The translations under genes were made by a program, and so were the position numbers. A stretch of DNA of 64,000 nucleotides from Bradyrhizobium sp. CCGUVB1N3 (lineage in GTDB: Bacteria; Pseudomonadota; Alphaproteobacteria; Rhizobiales; Xanthobacteraceae): contig NZ_JANADR010000001.1 in assembly GCF_024199925.1 (NCBI RefSeq), forward strand, positions 9,055,501-9,119,500, given 5' to 3'. Shown here piece after piece: positions 56,819 to 64,000 of the stretch (positions within the stretch are counted from its first letter, which is position 1; every line of letters starts with the position of its first letter). The notes under the pieces are model-generated. The model was not told the DNA's origin, did no database searches, and was given only the letters and a program-made list of their open reading frames with translations.

Positions 56819-57379
56819 ATGTCGTTTCGTTTCACGGCAATTGCAGCAACGGCGCTGTCTCTTGCTACGCTAGCCACCGGCGGCTTGGCTCATGGGCGGA
56901 TCTTCCAGTCAAGGCCGCCAAGAAGACAACGGACCTTCCGTTCTTCCTGGTGATCGACGACCGCGTGTCGTTCTCGTATATGCCGAAGGGCACCGATCCC
57001 GGCATGTGGAGCGTCAACCCGAACGGCACCATCAACGGCACAACGCCGAAGCAGGTGTATCGGCCGTGCCGGCTCGTATGGACCGAAGGGCGACTCCAAC
57101 GGCCTTCCTGCGCTCTCGGGCGTCGGCCGGTTCTCTACCGCGTCCAAGACCGAGCTGAACAGCGAGCCGATCCGCTTGACCTTCGACGCCTCGAAGGCGG
57201 CGTGGGGTGACAAGTACTCGCACTTCCTCGACCTCTGGGTCGCCTACCGTTACTGGCAGAACAAGTTCGGCCTCGACCACAACGCCATGCCCGGCGTCTG
57301 CACCATCGCCGCCACCGGCCAGAGCACCAAGAGCTGCACCGAGTCCACGGTCTATGGCGGTGTCACTCTGAAGTTCTGA
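56819..57379 (+). pseudogene. Tsx-like nucleoside outer-membrane channel, degraded
   Basis: A signal peptide (MSFRFTAIAATALSLATLATGG) begins at ATG 56819, but the frame shifts near 56893. The next frame reads ADLPVKAAKKTTDLPFFLV, PKGTDPGMWSVNPNG and TPKQVY. After that it jumps, with a large internal deletion around 57060, to a third frame (AGSYGPKGDSNGLPALSGV, FSTASKTELNSEPIRLTF, TVYGGVTLKF). The ends match Tsx-like barrels, normally about 300 residues; here about 185 remain. The assignment is from memory of such proteins and the adjacent nucleoside transporter. Confidence 0.62.
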
Positions 57380-57396
57380 GCGGCTGAACTGCCGTA

Positions 57397-57513
57397 GGTG
57401 GGCAAAGCCAAGAGGGCGCGCGAATGCGCGCCCGATGGCGTGCCACCGCTTCTGTCGCAATCGTGGAGAGATGGTGGGCACGGCGCGCCAAAGAGCGCGC
57501 CTTTGCCCACCCT
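57397..57513. repeat. Palindromic intergenic repeat
   Basis: GTGGGCAAAG at 57398-57407 faces CTTTGCCCAC at 57501-57510, with inner GGGCGCGCG/CGCGCCC palindromes. It resembles repeats scattered in Bradyrhizobium genomes and lies just behind the Tsx-like pseudogene. Confidence 0.7.
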
Positions 57514-58279
57514 TGTATTAGCGCGCCGGATTACAATGGCCTGGTTCCGTGAGGAATGGCCCAGCCCGGGCGGCCACCCGAGCTGGGCCGCCGATCGATC
57601 GGATCGATGCCCACCGAAGCCTTGAGGGCTGCGTTTCGTAGCAAGATCGCGATCGGCACTTCATCGGGACCCGCATGGTTGAACGAACTTCAGGTTCGCA
57701 TCACAAGGGAGGGTCGAGGAAGATGGCCAAGCGTATCACGATCTGTGCCGGGATCGATACCGGCAAGCGCAAACTTGACGTGGCAGTCGATGGCTGTTCG
57801 GAGCCGTTGCAGGTCGAGAACACACCGGAAGGCTACAAGGTGCTGGTGGAATGGTTGCAGCGCCGGAAGGTCAAACGGGTCGGGATCGAGGCGAGCGGGG
57901 GCTATGAGCGGGCGGTCGTCGCCGAGCTGCGACGCAAACGTTTTGTCGTCGTGGTCTTTCAGCCGGTCCAGGTGCGCGCCTTTGCCATGTTCCACCTGCA
58001 GCGGGCCAAGAATGACAAGATCGATGCAGCGCTGATTGCAGCCTGCACCGCCGCGGCCAAGAAGATCCACCCCGCTCCGGATCCTCGGCTGGGGCCCTTT
58101 GCCGAGCATCTGACAATGATCGAGCAGATCGGAGAGCTGGCCCCGGTTGTTTGGACAGCGCCCCGCGAAAATTAAGTGGATTCCTGCCGGGTTATGCTGA
58201 AGGCGGGGCTTTACGATTTTGCTGTGGCGTCGGGAGGGCGTAAGCCCGACCAGAGCCGCAGCAAAATCGTTGGCGACGA

Positions 58280-59107
58280 TCATGCGGCCGTCACCATCGT
58301 TTGCGCGCCGAAGTAAGCCTCGTCGGGCGTGCGTTCGTCAAGGCTCGAGTGAGGACGTCCTCGGTTGTAGAACGCCAGATATTTGGAAATCGATGCTCGC
58401 GCCTCGAGCACGCTGTCGTAAGCACGCAGATAGACTTCCTCGTATTTGACAGTGCGCCACAGCCGCTCGACGAACACGTTGTCGCGCCAGGCACCCTTGC
58501 CGTCCATGCTGATGGCGATGTTCGCGTCCAGCAGCACGCCGGTGAAGTCGAGGCTGGTGAACTGGCTACCCTGATCCGTGTTGAAGATCTCGGGCCTGCC
58601 GTGCTTCGCCAACGCCTCCTGGAGCGCTTCGACGCAGAATATCGTCTCCATCGTGATCGATACGCGATGGACCAACACCCGTCGGCTGAACACATCGACG
58701 ACCGCCGCGAGGTAGACGAATCCACGTCGCATCGGAATGTAGCTGATGTCCATTGCCCAGACCTGGTTCGGCCGCTCGATCTTCAATCCGCGCAATAGGT
58801 ACGGGTAGATCTTGTGGCCCGGTGCGGGCTTGCTCGTGTTCGGACGGCGATAGATCGCCTCGATCCCCATGCGCTTCATCAGCGTCGCGACGTGGCGGCG
58901 GCCAATCTGCATGCCCTCACGCTGCAACAGCGATCGCAGCATGCGCGCCCCTGCGAAGGGATAATCGAGGTGCAGCTCATCGAGCCGGCGCATCAAGACA
59001 AGGTCCTCGGCCGAAACCGGCCGAGGTTCATAGTAAACCGTACTGCGGGCAAGGTTCAGGACCTTCGCCTGGCGCACGACAGACAGATCATGGTCGCGGT
59101 CGATCAT
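58280..59107 (-). CDS. IS3-family transposase OrfB (DDE integrase)
   Basis: 275 residues. Catalytic residues lie in WAMDISYIP (Asp), FNTDQGSQFTS (Asp) and DNVFVERLWRTVKYEE (Glu). The end has GRPHSSLDERTPDEAY. It begins with ATG 59107, which overlaps the orfA stop, so translation is by coupling or frameshifting between orfA and orfB, as usual for IS3. Confidence 0.9.
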   Translation of the reverse strand: MIDRDHDLSVVRQAKVLNLARSTVYYEPRPVSAEDLVLMRRLDELHLDYPFAGARMLRSLLQREGMQIGRRHVATLMKRMGIEAIYRRPNTSKPAPGHKIYPYLLRGLKIERPNQVWAMDISYIPMRRGFVYLAAVVDVFSRRVLVHRVSITMETIFCVEALQEALAKHGRPEIFNTDQGSQFTSLDFTGVLLDANIAISMDGKGAWRDNVFVERLWRTVKYEEVYLRAYDSVLEARASISKYLAFYNRGRPHSSLDERTPDEAYFGAQTMVTAA

Positions 59108-59409
59108 CGCTTTGCGCTCAGCAGGCCCGCCTTGGTGAGCGCGCCGGACAAAAAATCGTTCTCCAACGCAAGCTCGCCGATCTTGGCATGTAACGCCTTC
59201 AAATCGACCGGCGCCTCGGCCGGTCCGTTGTCCTGCCCAAACACTCCGGCGGCGCCTTTCCAGGAGTTGGGTCTTCCAGGTCGTGATCTGGTTCGGATGG
59301 ACATCAAACAATTGCGCCAGCTCGGCCAACGTCTTCTCCCCTTCACGGCCGCCAAAGCCACCTTTGCCTTGAATGCCGGAGAATGCGTCCGGCGACTCCT
59401 CTTCGTCAT
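59104..59409 (-). pseudogene. IS3-family OrfA with two compensating indels
   Basis: The reading MTKRSRRTHSPAFKAKVALA starts at 59409, then leaves frame near 59340. It continues in another frame as EKTLAELAQLFDVHPNQITT, then returns near 59255 to GAAGVFGQDNGPAEAPVDLK and ends at LLSAKR. One base is missing at the first site and one A is extra at the second. The intervening stretch is a helix-turn-helix. Confidence 0.75.
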
Positions 59410-60135
59410 CTTCGCTCCTGATTCGCGGCAAGAAGCCTCGCCGCTCTCAGGCAGAAAATCCACTCAAGCTACTGTCCGAATTTGCGGAGCCAGCTCTCGG
59501 AGAGGATATTGCAAAGCTCAAAAACCGGTTGGAGAGCTGCCGCAACGCGCGTATCCAGAAGCTCTGGAAGGAGCAGATTGCTCTCTTGGCCAGGCACAAA
59601 CGAGCCGAGTTCAAGGCTCTGGTGGCAGCGATCCGCAAGCATCGCGATCTCGCCGAACGGCTCGATCTGATCTACGGCGTTGCCGGCAGCGGCCTTCCGA
59701 CTGCGGTTTCCATCCTGATCAGGATGCCCGAGATTGGCCAGGTCACGCGCGAGCAAGCCGCAGCCCTCGTCGGGCTTGCGCCTTACGACAACGACAGCGG
59801 CGATCACGTTGGCGTCCGTCACATCGAAGGCGGGCGCGAACGCTTGCGCCGGGCGCTCTACACCGCGGCTCTACCGGCATCATTCCGCTGGAATCCGCAG
59901 CTCATGGCCCTGTACAACCGGCTGATCGCCGCCGGCAAGGGCCACAAGCGCGCGCTCATCGCCTGTGCCAGGAAGCTGCTCGTCGTCATCAACGCCGTCG
60001 TCGCACGCGGAACGCCGTGGCTCGCCGAACCGCCCAAAATCGCGAGCGTGCCCGCCACCTGATCGCGTTTCTTTGTTCGGCCGAAGCACCGTTTCTTCGT
60101 CCCGACCTGCCCTCGCAAATGACGCCGCGCACAGC

Positions 60136-60205
60136 GGCCGTCAAGGCTGGCCGTCGTGCCGGCCTCGCCTCACATCCGCCGCTGCCAGGCCACGCCTTGA
60201 CGGCC
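60136..60205 (+). other. Large inverted repeat downstream of IS110 gene
   Basis: GGCCGTCAAGGC at 60136-60147 pairs perfectly with GCCTTGACGGCC at 60194-60205, separated by 46 bases. It lies 74 bases after the IS110 stop. It could be a structured RNA of the element end (bridge-RNA-like) or a terminator. Confidence 0.6.
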
Positions 60206-60280
60206 ACGAGCACGGCGTCATCCTCCCGGCAATCGGACGTCGCTTTAATGGTTGCTACGATTCCGGGGTCGATGCGATCG

Positions 60281-60763
60281 CTACCTTGTCCACACGCCGT
60301 CGTGCAGGGCTTCGGCTTCGTCTTCCAGGAGCGGACCGACGACTTCGGTCGGCCGCTGGCCGCCGGCGAAGACGTCGCGGCAGGGCAGATCGAGCGTCGG
60401 GTTCTCCGGGTGGTTGCCGGTGACGCCGCGCAGGCGATGTTCGCTGAGCCCATAGACCACGCGGCCGATGCCGGCCCAGTAGATCGCGCCGGCGCACATC
60501 GCGCAGGGCTCGGCGGAGGAATAGAGCGTCGCCCTGGCGAGCACCTCGCGGCTCAGCGTGCGGCAGGCTTTTGTGGCGGCGAGGCGTTCGGCATGCGCGG
60601 TGCCGTCATGGTCCGGCATGTAGCCATTCTCGGCCTCGATCAGCACCTTGCCGTCCGCGTCGACCACGAGGCAGCCGAACGGGTGGTTGCCATGGGTGAG
60701 AGAGCGGCGGGCGACCTCAAACGACAGGCGCAAGAAGTGCTCGTCGCGTTCGGATACGCTCAT
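60281..60763 (-). CDS. Nucleoside deaminase, guanine-deaminase-like (CDA fold)
   Basis: 160 residues. Zinc motifs THAERL (HAE) and PCAMC are complete. Features such as GNHPFGCLVVDADG and GVTGNHPENPTLDLPCRDV match the short guanine deaminases. It would deaminate guanine to xanthine. ATG 60763 has CGGAGGAG upstream; the longer reading to 60838 is unlikely. It lies 13 bases after the ATPase gene. Confidence 0.85.
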   Translation of the reverse strand: MSVSERDEHFLRLSFEVARRSLTHGNHPFGCLVVDADGKVLIEAENGYMPDHDGTAHAERLAATKACRTLSREVLARATLYSSAEPCAMCAGAIYWAGIGRVVYGLSEHRLRGVTGNHPENPTLDLPCRDVFAGGQRPTEVVGPLLEDEAEALHDGVWTR

Positions 60764-60776
60764 CGCTCCTCCGCGG

Positions 60777-62309
60777 TTAATGTCCCGCCATGTGACGGCC
60801 GACCACGGTGAGGTCGGCTTCGCTGGTCCGTGCTTCATACACGAATTCGCCGTGGAACATCACCACCAACCGGTCGGACAGCTCGAGCAATTCGTCGAGA
60901 TCCTCGCTGACCAGCAGCACCGCCGCGCCGCGATTGCGCGCCGCCATGATTTCGGCGTGGATCTGGGCAACCGCCGCGAAGTCGAGGCCGAAACAGGGAT
61001 TGGCGGCGATCAGTACCTCGACGTCGCTGCCGAGCTCGCGCGCGAGCACCGCGCGCTGGACATTGCCGCCTGACAGCGCCGAGATCGGCGTCTCCGGCGT
61101 GCGCGTCTTGATCTTGTATTGCGCGATCTTCTTTCGGGCGTCGTCCCGGAACGCGCCGCGGTTGAGCCACCAGCCGAGGCTCGCAAAGGGCGCGCGGTCG
61201 AACTCGCGGAAGGCGATGTTGTCGGCGACGCTCATGCCGCCGACGCAGGCGTTCTTGAGCGGCTCCTCCGGTAGCAGCGACATCTTGTGCCGGCGCATCT
61301 CCTCGCGGCGCGCGTGATAGGGATCGCCGGCGACGCGGATTTCGCCGCTCTCGGCGTCGCGCTGGCCGGCCAGCACCTCGACGAGCTGACGCTGGCCGTT
61401 GCCGGAGACGCCGGCGATGCCGACGATCTCGCCGGCGCGCACGGTCAGGGAGACATCGTGCACAGCAATAGCGCCGGCATCGTCGAGCGCCCGGACCTTT
61501 GCCAGCTCCAGCCGCGGCTTGCCGGTTTCGCCGGTGCGCGGGGGCTGCACCGTCAACTCCTCGGCGCCGATCATGGTGCGCGCCATGGCGTCGGGCGTGA
61601 GCTCGGCGACCTTGCCCTTGCCGGCGAGCTTGCCGCGCCGCAGGATCGTCACCTCATCGGCGAAGGCCATGACCTCGCGGAATTTGTGCGTGATCATCAA
61701 AATGGTCAGCTCGCCCCTGACCACCATGTCGCGGAGCATGCCGAGCACCTCGTCGGCTTCGGCCGGCGTCAGCACCGAGGTCGGCTCGTCCAGGATCAGG
61801 AAGCGCCGCTTCAGATAGAGCTGTTTGAGGATCTCGCATTTCTGCCGCTCGCCGGCGGAGATGTCGGAGACCTTTGCGTCGAGCGGCACCTTGAACGGCA
61901 TCCGCGCCAGAAAAGCTTCGAGCTCTCTTTTCTCCTTGGACCAGTCCACCACCGCCGGAACATCGTCGCGCGCGAGCACGAGATTCTCGGCGACCGTCAT
62001 CGCCGGCACCAGGGTAAAATGCTGGTAGACCATGCCGAGCCCGAGCGCGTGCGCGTCCTTTGGATTGCCGATCGCCTGCTGGCGGCCGCCGATCAGGATG
62101 TCGCCTTCGGTGGCGTGGTAGTAGCCCATGATGCATTTGACGAGCGTCGACTTGCCCGCGCCGTTCTCGCCGAGCAGCGCGTGGAAGGAGCCGGGACGCA
62201 CCTTCAGCTCGACATTGTCCAGCGCCAGGAAATCGCCGAAGCGCATGGTCATGGCGAGCGCGTCGACGCCGAAGGCGCCACTCGGCGGTGGTATTTCGCC
62301 GATGATCAC
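60777..62309 (-). CDS. BMP-type ABC transporter ATPase, second system
   Basis: 510 residues with two ATPase domains: Walker [10 protein letters not shown] and signature [12 protein letters not shown] in the first, [11 protein letters not shown] and [12 protein letters not shown] in the second. The GTG at 62309 overlaps the stop of the hydrolase gene by 4 bases; longer readings upstream are not protein-like. It resembles the ATPase at 54679 and belongs to a second purine/nucleoside importer. Confidence 0.9.
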   Translation of the reverse strand: MIIGEIPPPSGAFGVDALAMTMRFGDFLALDNVELKVRPGSFHALLGENGAGKSTLVKCIMGYYHATEGDILIGGRQQAIGNPKDAHALGLGMVYQHFTLVPAMTVAENLVLARDDVPAVVDWSKEKRELEAFLARMPFKVPLDAKVSDISAGERQKCEILKQLYLKRRFLILDEPTSVLTPAEADEVLGMLRDMVVRGELTILMITHKFREVMAFADEVTILRRGKLAGKGKVAELTPDAMARTMIGAEELTVQPPRTGETGKPRLELAKVRALDDAGAIAVHDVSLTVRAGEIVGIAGVSGNGQRQLVEVLAGQRDAESGEIRVAGDPYHARREEMRRHKMSLLPEEPLKNACVGGMSVADNIAFREFDRAPFASLGWWLNRGAFRDDARKKIAQYKIKTRTPETPISALSGGNVQRAVLARELGSDVEVLIAANPCFGLDFAAVAQIHAEIMAARNRGAAVLLVSEDLDELLELSDRLVVMFHGEFVYEARTSEADLTVVGRHMAGH

Positions 62310-62989
62310 GAGATCGCCCCGATCAGGGCGTCGGAGGTCGCTACCGCGCCAAAGACGCCGCCCTGCATCTTGATCATCTTCAGCGCGTGGTCGTGGTTGC
62401 CCTTGTCGGTCGCGCCGCAGCAATCGTGCAGCAGCACGCATTCGAAGCCGCGGTCGTTGGCCTCGCGCATGGTGGTGTGGACGCAGACGTCGGTGGTGAT
62501 GCCTGTGAGCACGATGTTCTCGATGCCGCGCACGCGCAGGATCAGTTCGAGATCGGTGGCGCAGAACGAACCCTTGCCGGGCTTGTCGATGATGGGTTCG
62601 CCCGGCATCGGTGCAAGCTCGGGGATGATCTCCCAGCCGGGCTCGCCGCGCACGAGAATGCGACCGCATGGGCCGGGATCGCCGATCCCGGCGCCGATCT
62701 GCCGCGAGCGCCAGCGCTTGTTGGCGGGCAGATCGGAGAGATCGGGGCGATGGCCTTCACGGGTATGGATGATGTGGAAGCCCTGCTTGCGCATCACCGC
62801 GAGCAGCTTCTTGATCGGCTCGATCGGGGCCCGCGTCAGCGAGAGATCGTAGCCCATCTTGTCGACATAGCCGCCGACGCCGCAGAAATCGGTCTGCATG
62901 TCGATGATGACGAGCGCTGTGTTCTCCGGTCGCAGATCGCCGTTATAGGGCCAGGCATAAGGCTCGGACTTGATATGGCGCTCGGGCAT
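62306..62989 (-). CDS. Isochorismatase-fold cysteine hydrolase (RutB-like)
   Basis: 227 residues. The catalytic triad appears as Asp in [11 protein letters not shown], Lys in DKPGKGSF and Cys in [13 protein letters not shown]. The family includes ureidoacrylate amidohydrolase RutB and related amidases; the exact substrate is not settled. It is coupled to the nucleoside transporter ATPase by a 4-base overlap, so a purine or pyrimidine breakdown product is a likely substrate. Confidence 0.82.
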   Translation of the reverse strand: MPERHIKSEPYAWPYNGDLRPENTALVIIDMQTDFCGVGGYVDKMGYDLSLTRAPIEPIKKLLAVMRKQGFHIIHTREGHRPDLSDLPANKRWRSRQIGAGIGDPGPCGRILVRGEPGWEIIPELAPMPGEPIIDKPGKGSFCATDLELILRVRGIENIVLTGITTDVCVHTTMREANDRGFECVLLHDCCGATDKGNHDHALKMIKMQGGVFGAVATSDALIGAIS

Positions 62990-63010
62990 TGTTGGCTCTC
63001 TGCGGCTCTA

Positions 63011-63066
63011 GCGCATGATCCGGAAAAGCGTGCAGCGGTTTTCCGACAAGATCATGCTCAAACAAA
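63011..63066. repeat. Rhizobial palindromic element
   Basis: GCATGATCCGGAAAA on the left faces TTTTCCGACAAGATCATGC on the right. The sequence is close to a dispersed Bradyrhizobium palindrome. It lies in the 110 bases between permease and hydrolase. Confidence 0.75.
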
Positions 63067-63072
63067 AGGAGC

Positions 63073-63102
63073 TAAGGCGCGATGATCATTCATCGCGCCT
63101 TA
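63073..63102 (-). terminator. Perfect hairpin overlapping the permease stop
   Basis: TAAGGCGCGATGA pairs perfectly with TCATCGCGCCTTA around a 4-base loop (13 base pairs). The permease stop codon TAA (63102-63100) is part of it. It may weaken readthrough into the hydrolase gene and so set subunit ratios. Confidence 0.7.
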
Positions 63103-64000
63103 ACGGGTGATCGACAATTCGGCCGGCGCGCCCGTCAGCGTGCGCTTCGGCGAGCAGGTGATGATCATGATCGCCAGCGTCAGGATGTAGGGCGCGGCGT
63201 TGAAGAGGTGATAGCCGGAGGTGACGCCGACCGATTGCAGCGCCGGTCCGAGCGCTGCGGCGCCGCCGAAGGCGAGCGAGGCCCACAGGCACAGCATCGG
63301 ATCCCAGCGCGCGAAGATCACGAGCGCGACCGCGGTGATGCCCTGGCCGGAGGACAGGCCCTCGTTCCAGCTTCCGGGATAGAACAGCGACAGGAACGAG
63401 CCGCCGATGCCGGCGAGGAAGCCGCCGACCATGGTGGCGCGCAGCCGAATCAGGAGCACGGAATGGCCCATGGCGCGCGCAGCGTCCGAGCTTTCGCCGG
63501 CGGTGCGGATGAGCAGGCCCCAGCGCGTTGTGCGGAACGCCCAGTGGAGGATCGGCGCGAGCGCGACGCCGATCAGGAACATGACGTTGATGCGCAGCGC
63601 CGCCCGGACCTGCGGGATATCGCTCCACCAGCCGAAATCGATCGCGGGCAGCCGCGGCGCGGTCGGCTCGATCAGCGGCTTGCCGAGATAGAAGGCGAGG
63701 CCCGTGCCGAACAGCATCAGCGCGATGCCGACCGCGATGTCGTTGACGCGCGGCAGCGAGCAGATTCCGGCATGCAGCGCGCCGAGAAGCGCGCCGGTGA
63801 CGCCCGCGGCGAGCACGCCAAGCCAGGGCGAGCCCGAGAGATAGGAGATGCCATAGGCGCTCATCGCGCCCATCACCAGCGTACCTTCAAGGCCGAGATT
63901 GATGCGACCGGAACGCTCGGTGATGCATTCCCCCAGGCTCACGAACAGGAATGGCGTGGAGACGCGAATGGCGCCGCCGAACACGGCGAGCGGAACGGTC
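63100..64000 (-). CDS. BMP-type ABC transporter permease, second system (5' end outside window)
   Basis: At least 300 residues of the NupQ/YufQ type: CITERSGRINLGLEGTLVMGA, LIRTAGESSDAARAMGHSV and AGIGGSFLSLFYPG. The reading continues past position 64000, so the start is outside. It resembles the permease at 52700 and pairs with the ATPase at 60777. The second permease and the binding protein of this system should lie to the right. Confidence 0.88.
   Translation of the reverse strand, partial: TVPLAVFGGAIRVSTPFLFVSLGECITERSGRINLGLEGTLVMGAMSAYGISYLSGSPWLGVLAAGVTGALLGALHAGICSLPRVNDIAVGIALMLFGTGLAFYLGKPLIEPTAPRLPAIDFGWWSDIPQVRAALRINVMFLIGVALAPILHWAFRTTRWGLLIRTAGESSDAARAMGHSVLLIRLRATMVGGFLAGIGGSFLSLFYPGSWNEGLSSGQGITAVALVIFARWDPMLCLWASLAFGGAAALGPALQSVGVTSGYHLFNAAPYILTLAIMIITCSPKRTLTGAPAELSITR

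Larger units (their letters stand above)
58133..59497 (-). mobile_element. IS3-family insertion sequence (1365 bp) within IS110 transposase gene
   Basis: The ends are inverted: AGAGCTGGCCCCGG on the left and, reading inward on the other strand, AGAGCTGGCTCCGC on the right, followed on both sides by GGACAG. A 3-bp direct repeat CGG lies outside at 58130-58132 and 59498-59500. Joining the flanks restores the IS110 frame. It carries orfA and orfB on the minus strand. Confidence 0.88.
57723..60062 (+). pseudogene. IS110-family transposase, interrupted by an IS3 element
   Basis: N-terminal part 57723-58132 and C-terminal part 59501-60062 form one frame of 324 codons once the IS3 insertion and one CGG copy are removed. 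The DEDD residues appear as D12 (AGIDTGK), E56 (GIEASGG), and D98 and D101 (NDKIDAALIA). The C-terminal part (VAGSGLPTAVSILIRMPEIG, AALVGLAPYDNDSG) is the transposase_20 domain. IS110 enzymes use a DEDD fold and a bridge RNA. GGAGGGTCGAGGAAG precedes the start. The disruption should inactivate it. Confidence 0.88.

Noticed and set aside
57675..58175. IS110 frame ending at 58175 as an independent 166-residue gene
   Set aside because: The last residues come from the IS3 end; the frame is continued at 59501 in the uninterrupted gene.
60777..62669. Longer reading of the second BMP ATPase up to 62669
   Set aside because: The first 120 residues are Arg/His-rich shadow of the cysteine hydrolase gene; the GTG at 62309 is the coherent start.

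Overview
The window is high-GC alphaproteobacterial DNA. Gene content and order (a quinoprotein-alcohol-oxidation accessory island, FghA, an Hsp20-Lon pair, many short secreted proteins, rhizobial intergenic palindromes) suggest Bradyrhizobium or a close relative. This is inferred from remembered families, because no search could be run. Almost all genes are bacterial housekeeping or accessory metabolism. I see no rRNA, tRNA, CRISPR array or prophage.

Layout. (1) 1-19.7 kb is a C1/alcohol oxidation island. It holds a SsuABC/TauABC-like ABC transporter, a SoxYZ-like carrier with a SoxH-like metallohydrolase, a XoxJ/MxaJ-like binding protein with a CxxxCW rhodanese-like protein, and a tightly overlapping operon (binding protein, beta-propeller, ABC ATPase, ABC permease, small secreted protein). 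S-formylglutathione hydrolase, a divergently transcribed LuxR-type response regulator and histidine kinase, and a TonB-dependent receptor follow. No PQQ dehydrogenase is inside the window; I expect a xoxF-type gene nearby or elsewhere. (2) 19.8-24.5 kb carries a compact, unfamiliar module: a Gln/Gly-rich protein with three internal repeats, a small helical protein and a cytoplasmic-looking subtilase, followed upstream by an M48 membrane protease. This is the best candidate for something undescribed. (3) 24.9-43.6 kb is mixed: a Spy/CpxP-like protein, a TrpF-like protein without the usual active-site Cys, two different ClC chloride-channel proteins, a Nudix hydrolase, a Tat-exported GH1 glucosidase, a thiolase, HU, Lon with Hsp20, a MarC protein, a frameshifted MFS exporter, a frameshifted DUF2798-like gene and a PoxB-like oxidase. 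(4) 44.1-64 kb is a purine salvage and degradation region. It holds DUF3830, allantoinase PuuE, a UraD-UraH fusion, xanthine dehydrogenase (2Fe-2S and Mo parts fused, FAD part separate), 8-oxoguanine deaminase, two BMP-type nucleoside/purine ABC transporters, a guanine-deaminase-like protein and an isochorismatase-fold hydrolase.

The purine region is interrupted near 56.8-60.1 kb by a decayed Tsx-like outer-membrane channel gene and an IS110-family transposase gene. The IS110 gene is itself split by an IS3-family element (58133-59497, 3-bp target duplication CGG). Removing the IS3 element and one CGG copy restores an uninterrupted 323-residue IS110 transposase frame.

Several genes carry single-base indels (near 12422, 12721, 40053, 40668, 56893, 59255 and 59340). 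They could be real decay or assembly errors; raw reads would tell. Functional links: the first island would oxidise methanol or another alcohol to formaldehyde and formate, with FghA in the glutathione-dependent step. The last region would import nucleosides or purines and convert guanine and xanthine through urate to allantoin and allantoate. The urate-oxidising enzyme is not seen here.
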